A stretch of DNA of 64,000 nucleotides, taken from assembly GCF_000203815.1 (NCBI RefSeq), contig NW_004457711.1, positions 1 to 64,000 on the forward strand. Direction: 5' to 3'. The position numbers and the translations under genes were made by a program. This document shows positions 47,045 through 59,409 of this stretch, one piece after another (positions within the stretch are counted from its first letter, which is position 1; the number at the start of each line of letters is the position of its first letter). Source of the stretch: Cavenderia fasciculata (lineage: Eukaryota > Evosea > Eumycetozoa > Acytosteliales > Cavenderiaceae). The notes below the pieces were generated by a model, which was not told the DNA's origin, did no database searches, and saw nothing but the letters and a program-made list of their open reading frames with translations.

Positions 47045-50000
47045 TAATTATTATTTCTAACATTTTTTTTTATTTTTTAGAATCTGTTTGTCAAAGTATA
47101 TTTGAAGTTGGAGGGTTATCAGTTTTAATTGATATTATTACAACTCCACCACCCACACCCTCTGCTAGTAATACAACACCACCCATATCACCAACAATCC
47201 CATACCACGATGAGGAGTTGTTGCAACAACAACTACAACAACAGCAACAACAACAAACACAAGAGCAAGATGAAAAGAGTATAGAATTTAAAAAGGTTCA
47301 ATACAATGCAGTTAAACTTATTGGCAACCTATCCTACTCACCATCAATTGTTCAAGAATTTGTTCATTTCGATAGTGGGGCAGGTATAAAGGCATTGGTC
47401 GCTTTACTCAATCCATCGGTTGATGAGTCGCTCAAACAAATTACATCAGAAGCACTCAGTAATCTATGTGACAATGAAGCATGTTCCATTTTAGTGCTCA
47501 GTGAAGGAGGACTTACCTACTCTATGGCACTTCTTTCTAGCTCCAATCCATTGATCAAGACCAATGCCCTTAAACTTCTTCAAAAATTGGCAATTCATTC
47601 TCCAGAGATCAAGTTTGTCATTTCAGAGGGAGCATCTATTCGTCAAATCGTTGAAATGCTCTCAAATCAAACGGCTGATATAAAGAAATGTGCCATTTAT
47701 TCTTTGGCAGAGATTTGTAAAGACAATGCTGCCAATAGAGACCAAGCCTACAAATATGGTTGTCTTCCTTTGCTCATCAACGCCTTTAACACCTATGTCA
47801 ATGATCCCAAATCATTGGTATGCCTGTTGGAAATCATCTCTGGATATGCTTCTCAATCGGAGCAATATCGTCAGCTCATCCTTGGCACTGATTTGGTTCA
47901 ATCCATTATCGAGTATTTGTTTACTGCTACTAGTGGTGGCAATAACAACAACAACAACCATGACTCGGATCAACAGGAAAAGGATGGATTCTTGATGCAA
48001 AGTCGTGTATATTGCGTATTAATACTCTCTCAATTAATCAAAGAGGGTATGAACGATCACATTAGAAAGATTATAGATTCTGGTATTATTTTGGCTTTGG
48101 TTCCACTACTTTCAATCAAGAATAGTTATCTTCAAGAGTACACCTTAAAGATTTTAAAGACAATCACCCGTTCTAGTTCTTCTGACCTCAGAGAGACTCT
48201 AATTACCTCTGGTATCTTGTTACCACTCAGTACCTTGGTCAGTACCACTCGTAACGAATCGATTCAAACCGACTCTTTATCCATTCTCATAGAACTCTCC
48301 AAAAATCCAGAGTGTGGAAACTACCTCTTGGAGACCAATGCAATCGCTCTCATATCAGAGTTGGTCAACAATGCAAAGTCACAAGTGGTTAGATCACTTG
48401 CCATTCAACTCATCTCCATGTTGTTTGATTCATCTTCAATGAATGGCAACATATGGGAGATATTTACTTCAAAGGCAGGTATTCCCGGTTTAGTTGCACT
48501 CTTGTCCTCAAGCAACACTGCCGCTCAGATTACCAGTGCAAATGCCCTCTCATCGATTGTTGTTGATGGTCCAGGTAGAGCACGTGTCGTTGAGGCAGGT
48601 GGACTTACAGCATTGATTCAATCATTGTCCAGTGATAATATCAATGTTGCTTGCTCCTCTTTGGTCACTATTCTTGGTTTGTCATTAGAGGATGAGTTGT
48701 GTGAGTCTATTGTTGGATTTGGAGCAATGCCACCTCTCCTCAACATATTGGCATCAAAGGAGTACCTGTCCAACAATATTGGAATAGACTCGAAACTGTA
48801 TGCCTGCGAGACTATTTTCAATCTTGTATCCAATGCTCAATGCCGTCCAAATATTGTAGACAACAAACTTATCATTCAGCTCTTGGATCTATTATTCTCA
48901 GACAGGGATGTATATTGTGCAGTTTCATGCAAAACTCTTGCAGTGCTAGCCTCTGATCCAAATACTGCAAAGTCTGTATGCGAACAAGGTGGAATCGTGG
49001 GATTAGTTCCAATCCTTTCCCTTCAACCACCCTCATCACCAGATCAAATGGCATCGTACGAAAATACTCTAATGTCTGTTGCCGTTGTTCTAACAAATTT
49101 GGCAAAGTTCAACGAGTCATCTAGATCGGTGATCCTTTCTTGTGTTGGTGAAGCCAAATCAGAAAATGATAGTCTCTCTTTGATTCTTTCTGTGCTTACA
49201 AGATCCCAAAATCTAAAAATTCGTTTACAACTTTTGGATCTGTTACAAATTCTATCAGAGGACAAGGATTTTGTAAATTATCTTCAAACAACTACAATCC
49301 AAAAATTATTATCATTGTTGGAGCAGACCGACAACAACAACAACAACTCTGGTGAACAATCAGATCAACTATTAGCCATTTTTAAAGTTTTGTCTGTCAT
49401 TATTTATATCTCGTATATGGCCGAACCAAGAAAGATATTATTGGATTGTGGATGTTTGAATCACTTGGTTCATTTGTTGTCACCACCACCCGAAGTCTTG
49501 GTTTCACTCGATCTTTCAAATAACATTTCATTGTTGGACCTTACACCAACAATCAATCAAGTTTCAAATGGAAAAGAAAAATCCGATGCTTACAAAAAGA
49601 TAAAGATCGAATCAATTGAGGACAAGGAAGAGATCAACAAGATAAGCTTAAATCTTATTCATACCTTTTCATTCTCTGATAGAGGAATGAACGAAATTAG
49701 AAATTCAAAATTGGTCAAAACCATCCTTCGTTTCTTGGACTCCAAGATTGAAGATCAAATTTCGACATCCCTTAGAATTATCTCTAATTTATCTTTATCT
49801 GGTTTGAATAGATTAGAAATTAATAGTTTGGGAGGAATGGAGAAAATATTGGATATGTTTACTACAAATAGCAGTGGTGGAAATCCATTTACCCCTTCAG
49901 TTACTTTGAATGTACTCACTGCTTTGTACAATATGCTCTTTTCTGCAGACAATTTCAACTTGTTTATCAAACGAACCAATTGTTTCAACATCCTTGGTCA

Positions 50001-50395
50001 ATACTTGTCTCTACCAAACGAACCAATTCAACTTTATGCTGCCATGATTATCAATAGACATCTCAATCAAGACAAGTATGCTGAACAACTGTCATCCACT
50101 GGAGTTATTCAATGCCTTTTTGCCATCCTTAGTACCGCATCTAGTGAAAATTTAATCTTTTATGCACTAAAAACCATCGATGAATTAATTTATTTTGGTA
50201 AGTCAAAAAAAAAAAAAGACCAAATAGTTTGATCGAAGTACTTATATCTATTTTCATTTAAAATCTTTAGATTCAAGTAGACAAATCATTTGTAATTCGC
50301 TTCCAGTAGAAATACTAAAAACCATCCAATCTGTTCCACACCAATATCTACAAGAATTATCAAAACATATTTTAAGTTCATGTGGACACTTGTAA
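44371..50395 (+). CDS. WW-WW-FYVE-armadillo repeat protein
   Basis: Nine exons (44371-45189, 45266-45389, 45446-45700, 45775-46254, 46339-46467, 46546-46803, 46874-46996, 47081-50197, 50271-50395) join in phase to about 1809 residues. Two WW domains ([20 protein letters not shown]...SWTPPPG near residue 28, and [19 protein letters not shown]...SWIHP near 106) precede a Pro/Gln-rich linker. A FYVE-type finger (about 250-315) follows: CSQC, RRRHHCRCC, FCDAC and RVCVYC, so the basic RRHHCR phosphoinositide motif is present but the WxxD box is changed. The rest is a long armadillo/HEAT solenoid ([36 protein letters not shown]). Predicted endosomal scaffold binding PI3P and Pro-rich partners. A continuous frame across 46997-47080 is an intron with a (TTTA)n run. 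Confidence 0.88.
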
Positions 50396-50542
50396 ACAAC
50401 CTTTTTAAAAACACAAATATCATATCTAGATTTCTATACTTTTTTTGTAATAAATAATCATTTTTTAAAAAAACAACAAATATATAATAATAATAAATTA
50501 ATATTCAATTATTATTTCCTAATATTTATTTTATTTATGATT

Positions 50543-52401
50543 CTATGCATAGTTTGATTTCTTCATGACAAGTGGAATTTGTTTACCGCTAATGTAAACT
50601 TTATTCTCAATCTCTGATAGTTTGTGTTTTGAATGTTCATTGTTATAAAATAAAAGGTAATAACAAAAAATAAAGCCTGTCATGGCACTGTCGTCACCTG
50701 CACAATGACTGTTCTTAGAGTCAATGATTTCTTCTGCTGTGTTTTCATCTTGTTGTTCCTTTTCTTCTTGATTATCAATTGTGTGTTGATGCTTCATCTT
50801 TTTTACATTATTTGTTTTGCTTTCCTCTTGATCTAATATTAAATTGACGTTATGTGACATGGAACAAGAGTCACCATATTTACAAAATCCATGATTCTAA
50901 AAAAGTGTTTTGTTAGTCAAAGCTTCCAGTTTTTTGTAGCTATTTTGATTCCTCTTACACTATAATTTTCACAAATTGGGGTTCCAACATATGGTTTTGA
51001 GTATGAAAATGATAATTGATTTAAACTATGAGAACTTGGTGACACACTGTTGTTGTTGTTGTTGTTGTTGTTAATTTCAACCTTTACACACTTGACAAAG
51101 CTTTGGGTATCTTTTAGTCTTTTATAGTTTATTCTTTCACTATATAAAAAAGGGATACGTTAGGATGAATCGATTGATTTTTGAGAGTGATACAAACTAT
51201 TTTGAAAATAAATATTCCAGGTAACTTCTGCTTTCTCCAAATTGATATTCTGCTATATATTTGGTGTCATAGCTTTTAAAAAATAGGTTAATATAAACTA
51301 TTTTTTTTGATCCAAACATAAATACAAACATCTTTGGAAAGGTTATCAAAAATTGAGAGATAAAACTAGCAAGTTGTTCGGGTAAATCTCCAATAAAACT
51401 TTGGTATATAAACAAAAGGTCGAATAATCCATTATGAACAACCAATGTTGGACTATACTTTGTGAGCGAGGAAATAATCTTATTTTGTTGATCTGTCATT
51501 GTGTTTTCAATATGATTATTATTTGGTTTTATATTGTTGTTGTTGTTGTTGTTGTTGGTATTTTTGTTTTGTTTTTTTTTGTTATTATTGTTTGGGGAGG
51601 TATTGACAGCAACAGCAGGAGCAGTTGTCATCTTTGAAGAAAATGGGGTAAATTGAATGCCATCCAAAAAGAGTCTATTAAAATCGAGTCCATGTTGAGC
51701 AAGAAACGATAAGCTACGTGGAGAGATTGTAAAATCTTGTGTGTTTAGCATTAAAAAGGTAAACATGACTACATTGTATTCGTTTACCAATGATTTTGTA
51801 GTTGGTAGTTTTCCTTGTTCTTCTTTTTTAGTATCAGCTGCTCCATTGGTATCTATTGAATTGGGAGCATTATTTTCTTCTACAACCAATGATCCTATAT
51901 CTTCTTCTTCTTCTCCCTCTGATTGGAACTCACCATACTTTCTTTTAACATTATTGTTGTTTTGGATGATTGTTTCTGGTGAATGATTCTTTTCTTGTAG
52001 AGGTGGTTTAATATCTGTACTAGATATTGGCAAAGATGTTGAACAAGTAGAGGAGGAGGAGGTTGTTTTTTGGATTTCTACATTTACTTTTGTGAAAATA
52101 GATACACCAAATTCTAATAGTGATCTAGACTTTATCTCTTTTGAAAGGAAATGATATCTATCTTGAATGTTTCTGTGACAAAAAAAAGAAAAGATTAGCT
52201 ATTTAATGGTTCAGTATGATATATTTGTGATACAAAAGAGGAGGAAGAGGAGAATAAATCATCATACGATATTCTAAGTATTCTTTGAGATGCTAGGCCA
52301 GAGAACTCAGAGTCAATTGATATAAAGGAAGCACTTGATAGATATTGATCAAATAGAGGATATAAACTATCAAAATTAGATTTTGTTACAAAATAGTTCA
52401 T
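50543..52401 (-). CDS. toe1: TOE1-like 3' exonuclease (DEDD deadenylase)
   Basis: Four exons (52401-52268, 52172-51198, 51139-50959, 50896-50543) join in phase to about 547 residues. TOE1 trims 3' tails of snRNAs and other small RNAs in Cajal bodies. The DEDD site begins SIDSEFSGL, then HNGLFDLLFIYQSF, YDTKYIAEY and HCAGDDSAMTG, covering the acidic residues and the catalytic His. A CCCH finger (C-x8-C-x5-C-x3-H, FCKYGDSCSMSH) spans the exon 3/4 join. The C-terminus NKVYISGKQIPLV is diagnostic for TOE1 and absent from PARN. Inserted loops are Asn/Lys-rich and acidic. The exon 2 donor is GTTTGT, weaker than the rest, but it is the only one that keeps frame. Confidence 0.88.
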
Positions 52402-54491
52402 TCTACGTAGATACTAAAACAAAAGATAAGTGCACTTTTTGAAGAGTGGTGTGTGTTTACTTTTTTTTTTGGACATGTTTTGTATGTTTATCATTTTTCC
52501 AATTTTAGAGATATACGTACAATGCAATGAATTAAAAGTAGAATGAGAATAAAATGTAATATCTTTACCAAGGAATAAACGATTCATATTTTATGCTCTA
52601 TTCATCTTTACCCTCCCCCTTTCAGAAAACCTTTCTGGTTAGACTCTTTTCTTCCTTGCTTACACTCTCTCTTTAATTGTTGTTGGCTGTTTCATATTTT
52701 TCAATTCAATTCTATTCTATTCCTTTTAATAATATTAATAATTATTATTATTATCTTTGTTGTTGTTGTAAATTATTATTCACCATCATCACCACTTTAT
52801 ATAAATATTCTTTGACAATTTCCTTTTCAACTCTATTATAACACTTCTACCAATTATTCCAAATCCTATAAATTTAAATAATCATCGTTGTCTACATTTC
52901 GGAATTCGAATGATAAAGACTAGTATCTGCAGTATTCAAGTTGCACTGGTCGTTTATTTGAATTTCAAAAAGACATTGGTATTGTAGCTATTGCAATACT
53001 TTTGATGATTAAAAAGGTTGGAATTAATAGGATAAAAAAACTAAAAAAAAGTTTGAAATAGAAACAAGTAATATCCAACAATATTATTATTATTATTAGG
53101 AAATTGTAAAATAGGACATTGTATCCTTTTAAAGAAATAATTATTTCTTCAACTTCACACACACATTAAACTAATATTTTACCCATCATCAACTCACTCG
53201 TCACACCCTCCCCCACTGTCATCCTCATCTTCATCATCACCATCATAATTTCTATCCACCTCCTTTTCTCTATCGCCAAATTCATCTATATCATCCTAAT
53301 CATCACAATCATCATCACCCCCACCACCCACTCATCATTGTTATTCCCATCCCTATTACTATTTAAATCATTCAATAACACCTTTATATTTATTTATATA
53401 TATATATAATTACATTTCTAAATATATTTATATATTATTTGTATATTAAGAATTAAACAAAAAAAAGTTAACTTTAATGTAAGTAAATCAACTACTATTA
53501 TCTCATTTCCCACCACCATCACCACAACCATTCTTTATTTCTTTACCCACCTTTTTCCAAACAACACATTCATTCATTCATCATTATCATTACATCCACC
53601 ATTTTCTGTTACATTTATTGCTTCTTGTTGGCTGGAAATCATTCCACCCTACCCCCCCATTTCCCTCTTGCTCGTTGATATTTTTTTTCTAATGACATCA
53701 AATTTAAAGTCTATGTGGTACTGCTGCTGAAAGTGTGTATATGTGTTGTGTGTGTGTGTGATTAGATAATATAAGGGTTCTTGTTTTTTTGTTGGCCGAG
53801 TGTTTCTCGTTTCTATACTCTCTGTACTGCTTGCTTGGTTGTTGTTGTTGATATTATTTATCATTCCTCATCCATACGCAATACAACCAACAATATGGAT
53901 TGTTTTTCACATTTTTTCATTTTTCATCATCTTTCCATCTCCTCTCACTTTTGTTCAAATATTATTAATAATAATTAATAATCAACAACTCTCTTTTAAT
54001 TGTCATCCGGTGTGATAAAAATATCACAATCTTTAAACAAATCACTTTATCCATATTTTGCAATTAAACATTGACACTATTGCATATTATCTCGATTGGT
54101 CGGCAACATCTTCCATTTAACGCTGCAGTTGTTGTTGTTGTTGTTGTTGTACAACAATACGGAAGGATTGACATAGTTGGAGCAGGTTACTTGGCAATGG
54201 TTGGATCACGTTTCAAAACGATGATGAGACATTATTAAGGACTAAACTTCTTTCGAAAATGTATAATACCTGTCTATTCTTCTTGTTTATTTTAAATCAT
54301 TGCTATTTTTCATTTTCATTATTACCATTTATATTTATTTCAAAAACATATTTTTATTTCAAAAACTAACAAATATTATTTATTATCTAATCTTATCACC
54401 TAACCTATTCCACCCATACCTCTCACCCTCTTTAAAATTATTATTATTAATATTATTTATTTTAATCCAATATTTTTTTTAAAATTAGAAA
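52402..54491. other. 2.1-kb gene-free region upstream of the Speedy-like gene
   Basis: This is the longest empty stretch in the window. It contains pyrimidine- and CATCATC-rich tracts (53180-53340), a TG run (53738-53760) and a (GTT)n tract (54128-54150). A moderately GC-rich patch lies at 54085-54240. An AATGTAAGTAAATC string at 53476-53489 could be a splice donor for a 5' UTR intron ending at the AAAATTAG just before the next ATG. No coding frame was convincing. Confidence 0.5.
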
Positions 54492-55524
54492 ATGTTTCTT
54501 ACCAGGAGAAAAAGATCAAACACCATTAGTATAGGATCAACTAAAAAAATTAATAACAATGGAAGTGATGAAATCAAATGTCATCATCATATTCCATCAT
54601 CTTCTTCCAACTCTTTGGAAAAAGTTGGAATATTAAGATCCTCGATTTCTCAAGTTGAGAAATCAAAGAAACCAATCACTGATATATCATGCAGCCAAAA
54701 TCAACAACAAGAAGGTGCCACCGAGGTATACTTTTTAGACTCTTCTAAAAATAATAGCGAAAATAATAACATTGAAAATATTAAAAATAATACTACCACT
54801 AATAATAATAATAACAAAAATAATAATTATATTAATACAAACAATAACAAGAATAATAATTTAACAAAAAATAATAATAATAATAATAATAATAATGATT
54901 CACAATATTCCAAACAATCTCAAAACAAGATGATTAGACATTTAATCAAGAAATTAACATTCTTTACACACAAAAAGAAAGAATCTGACCCAAGAGTACA
55001 AGAGTTCCTTAGAATGATAGAGACACATAAAGAATTTTTCAAAAGAGCACCCGAATTTGACAAGTATATTCTAACACTTGCCTATGTTCTTTTGAATAGA
55101 GCTTATCCAGAGGCTGTAATTTCAACTGAACTATTTTTCCATACTCTTTATTTGGCATGGGTATGTTTATTTAACATTTAAAACAAAAAAATCGATCATT
55201 TTTTCAAAGCAATATTAATTAATTATTTTTATTTTATTTATATATATATAGGAAACTGAAGAAGATTCAACATTGGGATTGGAAAGTATTATTCATTATG
55301 TAATTGGTAGTTATCCCTCACGAAACAAAGAAAAGAATCAAAGAAAACAAGAGATTCAAGAGTGGAGAATGAGATTAAGAAATTTCCACACCGGTAAAGA
55401 CATTCTATGGAGAGACTTGGATTTTAGAACAATGGTCGAATTCCCACAATTATCAAAGATTTCAAAATCTTTTGATTTCCTCAACAGAGATAGAACATAT
55501 TCACAGTCAATTAAATTCTTTTAA
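54492..55524 (+). CDS. Speedy/RINGO-like CDK activator
   Basis: Two exons (54492-55160, 55252-55524) give about 313 residues. The first 140 are low complexity (Ser, then Asn/Lys runs). The C-terminal domain resembles the Speedy/RINGO box, a cyclin-fold-like CDK1/2 activator of animals. Matches by eye are FFKRAPEFDKYILTLAYVLLNRA (animal DKYLLAM..YFKRA), ELFFHTLYLAWETEEDS (INFFIALYLANTVEEDE), KDILWRDLDFRTMV (RDQLWDRIDYRAIV) and FLNRDRTYSQS (WQRERSVHHS). The exon join lies inside the second match (AW|ETEED). Role by inference: cyclin-independent CDK activation. It could instead be a divergent cyclin relative. Confidence 0.75.
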
Positions 55525-55594
55525 TTAATTATCTATTTCCCCATTATTATATTTTTACATCATCATTTTGGTTGAATCCATTTTATTATTATTA

Positions 55595-56248
55595 TTATGC
55601 ATCGTCTTCATAATCTTGTTCATCATTGTCATCATTATCAATTTGTTCTTCATCTTCGTCATTTCTAGAGGTATTCATCTTTTCATCGTCATCGACCATC
55701 TTTTGTTGTTCAAATGAGGAAATACTAGTATTGCTGTTGCTGCTGCTGCTGTTGTTGTTTGTTGTAGATATTTGATCGCTTGGTGTAGTACTACCAAACG
55801 ATGATGTGGAAATTGTTGATGTAGGAGGAGGTGGTGAGAGTGGCGATGATTGAGAGGATGCTGTTGATTTACTATTATTAAATGTAATCTTTTTCTTGAG
55901 TACCGGTTTTTCAATTGCGCTGCTGCTTGGCGTAGATGTAGTACTTGTGGTTGAAGTTTCTTCTTTTTGTTGCTGTTGTTGTTGTTGTTGTTGTTGAGCT
56001 GCTTGTTGTTGTTGTTGTTGTTGTTGTGCCGCTTGTTGTTGTTGAGCTGCTTGCTGTTGAGCTGCCTGTTGTTTCTTTAGAGTATCTATTTTCTTTGCAG
56101 TTCTTCTTGTCTTTGGTAATAAATATAACATTTCAATCTCTGTTTCAATTTGGTTTCCAGGCTTCTATGACCAAATGATAATGATAGTTAGCGATGTTGA
56201 TAATAATAATAATAATGATTATGAATATGACCATCGTTGTAGTAGTAT

Positions 56249-56304
<56 letters not shown>

Positions 56305-56437
56305 ATACATACATCAGATGCACCTGTAGTTGTAGATGTTGAACCTCTCTTTGGTCTTGATGATCTATCGGTATTAGATGTCAGTCTTGATCCATCCTTT
56401 GATCTTCCTTGTGATTGTGTATTTGGTTTCTTTTTCA
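55595..56437 (-). CDS. Low-complexity acidic/Gln-rich protein of unknown function
   Basis: Two certain exons (56437-56313, 56164-55595) joined as GAT|AAG. The first exon is missing, probably a short one beyond the (GATA)n intron. The visible 230 residues begin KKKPNTQSQGRSKDGSRL and have one ordered-looking segment, NQIETEIEMLYLLPKTRRTAKKIDTLKKQQ. A Gln/Ala run follows, then KPVLKKKITFN, Ser/Thr/Pro-rich sequence and a strongly acidic end (DEDEEQIDNDDNDEQDYEDD). It may be a nuclear protein. No family recognised. Confidence 0.6.
56251..56303. repeat. (TAG)n microsatellite in an intron
   Basis: About 17 copies of TAG/GTA next to the splice donor (56312) of the minus-strand gene. It lies in the intron between 56313 and 56164. 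Confidence 0.9.
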
Positions 56438-56440
56438 CTA

Positions 56441-56554
<114 letters not shown>

Positions 56555-57213
56555 GTTGTAATGACATATTTAGATTAGTATAATAATCCTAATATCAATA
56601 AGCTAGCTGCTGATTACTATACTACTTCTACCTCCTACATACATGCAATCCATTTTAATAACTTTAGATGACCTACAGACACCCATTTTCTTTCCCATTT
56701 AGTTACAGGACCTTTTAGTGTCTGTTTCTTTGTTGATAGTATATTATTGACCATGATGATGGTTTTTAGGCTTTAAATTAAATTAATTAATTGTAATGTT
56801 GCTGCTGATGAAAACATTTAATGTGTTCAAGATACAACACACAAAAAATTAAGATACTTTGATTCCCATAACACAATTTCAAAATGAGAGACAAAACCCA
56901 ATTACTATTATTACCACCAACTTCATGGGGTGTTCTTGCAGATTTAATAAAAGCTCATTGAATAAATTAACAACACACCACCAAAACATTCCACCACACC
57001 CTTACTACTTCTACTCTACTAGAAATCTACTCACCCGAGTTGCATATCACTTTTTTTTTTCTTTAATATTTTTGACCTTCAAGTTAAATAGATTTATTTA
57101 CTCTTTCTTTATCTATTATTGCCACATCATCGTCGTCATCATAATCATTGTCAAATTAAACATAACTTTTGTTGACATTTGAACAAATCTAGAGAGAGAG
57201 AGAGAGATAGATA
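56555..57213. other. Intergenic between low-complexity gene and TBC gene
   Basis: Must hold the missing first exon and promoter of the minus-strand gene (a possible start lies near 56645) and the TBC promoter. (GA)n at 57190-57207 lies just before the TBC ATG. No other gene seen. Confidence 0.4.
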
Positions 57214-57504
57214 ATGGAGCCACCAGCAGTGTTTGATCGAATTGCAAGAAAAAACAGTGCTCTAACTGAAATTGTCGTTGAGACCTACAACAAAGATATT
57301 ACTGGTCATTTGCACCACCGACATAGCAACAACAACAATAGTACAACAATATATACAAAAGATACACAAAACAACGACGACATTGGTAGTAATTATAATA
57401 ATAATAATCATATGGAAGATAGAAACATTGATACTAGTAGTAGTATCAAAACAGCAACAGCACTAGACGATGACGATGAAGAGATTGTATTATTTGATAG
57501 CAAA

Positions 57505-57536
<32 letters not shown>

Positions 57537-59293
57537 TTATGTATTGAGTGAAAAAGTAATCATACACAATAGAACTCCAATGATCATTTCAAACTCTGGG
57601 CAAACTCCTCAACACCCTACTACGCGACCAACTAGAATGAGCATTGAATTTCTTACAATCTCAGAGACAAACGACGAAGAAGACGAGGAAAAAGAACGAG
57701 AAAAGAATAACAATGGCAACGACGGTCAAGACATACCACTGGATGTAAATCAAGAAAAGAAGGTGGAGGAGGAAGAGGAAGGACTAGAAGAGGAAAGACT
57801 AGAGAAAGAGGAGGAGGAGGAGGAGTTGGAACAAAAGGAGGACTTTATTATTCAAGTAAACTTTAATGAACCTCACACTGGATTGATTCTATACGACAAT
57901 TATGGATTCCTCATTGACCAAGAACTTGTACAAACACATATCATTTTCAAGGATAAATTCTCACTTTTAGAATCTCAAAGAAAAGGTTTATGGTTGGAAC
58001 ATATCGAATCTTCACCAACTGCATTCCAAGATTTATCATTACCTACTAATAATAATAATAATAATAATAATCAAAATAATAATCAATATAATAATAATAT
58101 TAATATTAATACTACTAATAATAATAATAATAATAATGAAATCAATCAAACATATACAACATCTTCATCCAATAATCATACATTTATATCATTGTTGTAC
58201 CAATCACAAAGATTAAAAGAGTCACCATCACCATTTAAACATATGATTAGAAAAGGAGTTCCCTCAGACTTTAGAGCCATTGTATGGCTTAGATGTTCTG
58301 GTGGTTATAGTCGTCTCTCAAAATATCCCGATGAATACTATAACATATTGGAGCAATACAAAGATAAAACGTCGATAGCAACCAAACAAATCGCTATGGA
58401 CATTGACAGAACATTCCCAGATCATAAATATTTAAATACTCAAGAACACATGGAAAAATTATCAAATGTTTTAGTTGCCTATTCTTGGAGAAATCGTATG
58501 TCTCATTTTTAAAAAAGATACTACTAGTCTTCTTTTATTAATATATTCCATTCTTTTTATTTATTGTTGTTTTTAGCAAAATTGGGATATTGTCAATGTA
58601 TGAATTTTATAGCTGGATTCTTATTAATATTTATGAGTGAACATGAAGCATATTGGACATTGGTTTCTATTATAGAGGATATTTTACCACCAGAGTATTT
58701 TTCGAGTACAATGATCGATCTAAGTGTCGATGTAAGATTCGTTTTTGACGAACTTTTACTCAAGAAATTGCCAAGACTTCACAAACACTTTTCCAAACAC
58801 AACCTATCGCTTCCATTGATCATATCAAAATGGTTCCTTTGTTTAATGGCAACTGCCACCCCTACTGAAACTACATTCCGTATTTGGGATGTATTCTTTA
58901 GTGAGGGGTCAAAGGTTTTATTTAGAATCGCAATTGCTCTCTTTAAGATGAACGAAGAAAAACTTTTAACTTGTCTTGACTATAATACTTTATATAATCT
59001 AATTCGAGTATGTTAAAAAAAAGAAAAGAAAACAAATCACATCAAACTTATATCCTATCCTCTTATTTATTTATTAGAAAATACCTTCACATGCCTATGA
59101 CGCAGACACACTTATCGATGTATCATTTAACAAATTGGGTTCATTCCCAATGAACAAAATCCAACAAAAGAGAAAAGAAAGTAAAGTAATCGTAACCAAT
59201 GAGTACCTTAATTTCCAAAAGCTTAGAATGCAAGGACAAGCCAATAATGCTGCCAAAAGACAATCTCAACAAATACCAACCGAATTAGGTTAA
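57214..59293 (+). CDS. TBC-domain Rab GTPase-activating protein
   Basis: Three exons (57214-58495, 58577-59007, 59078-59293) give about 642 residues. The N-terminal 210 residues are low complexity with Gln and Glu/Lys runs. A TLDc/TBC-associated segment (EPHTGLILYDNYGFLIDQE) precedes Asn runs and the TBC domain (about 340-590). The domain has PFKHMIRKGVPSDFRAIVW, the Arg finger AMDIDRTFP and the Gln finger GYCQCMNFIAG, so it should be catalytically active. WFLCLMATATPTETTFRIWDVFF is also typical. The pattern is near GRTP1/TBC1D2-type proteins. The Rab target is unknown. Confidence 0.92.
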
Positions 59294-59409
59294 TGTACCA
59301 ATAAATGAAGCAAAACTACAATTTATCAGTTTAGTGACCAATTGTATTGTCACTAAATATTTATTTTTCTACAAAATATTTTACAAATTTGATTATATTT
59401 ATTTTTTAA

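Noticed and set aside
46921-47080. Continuous frame across the (TTTA)n stretch as coding
   Set aside because: Clear GTAATT donor and TTTTTTAG acceptor; the armadillo similarity resumes after the acceptor.
50543-52401. PARN poly(A)-specific ribonuclease
   Set aside because: The C-terminal NKVYISGKQIPLV block and the CCCH finger belong to TOE1.
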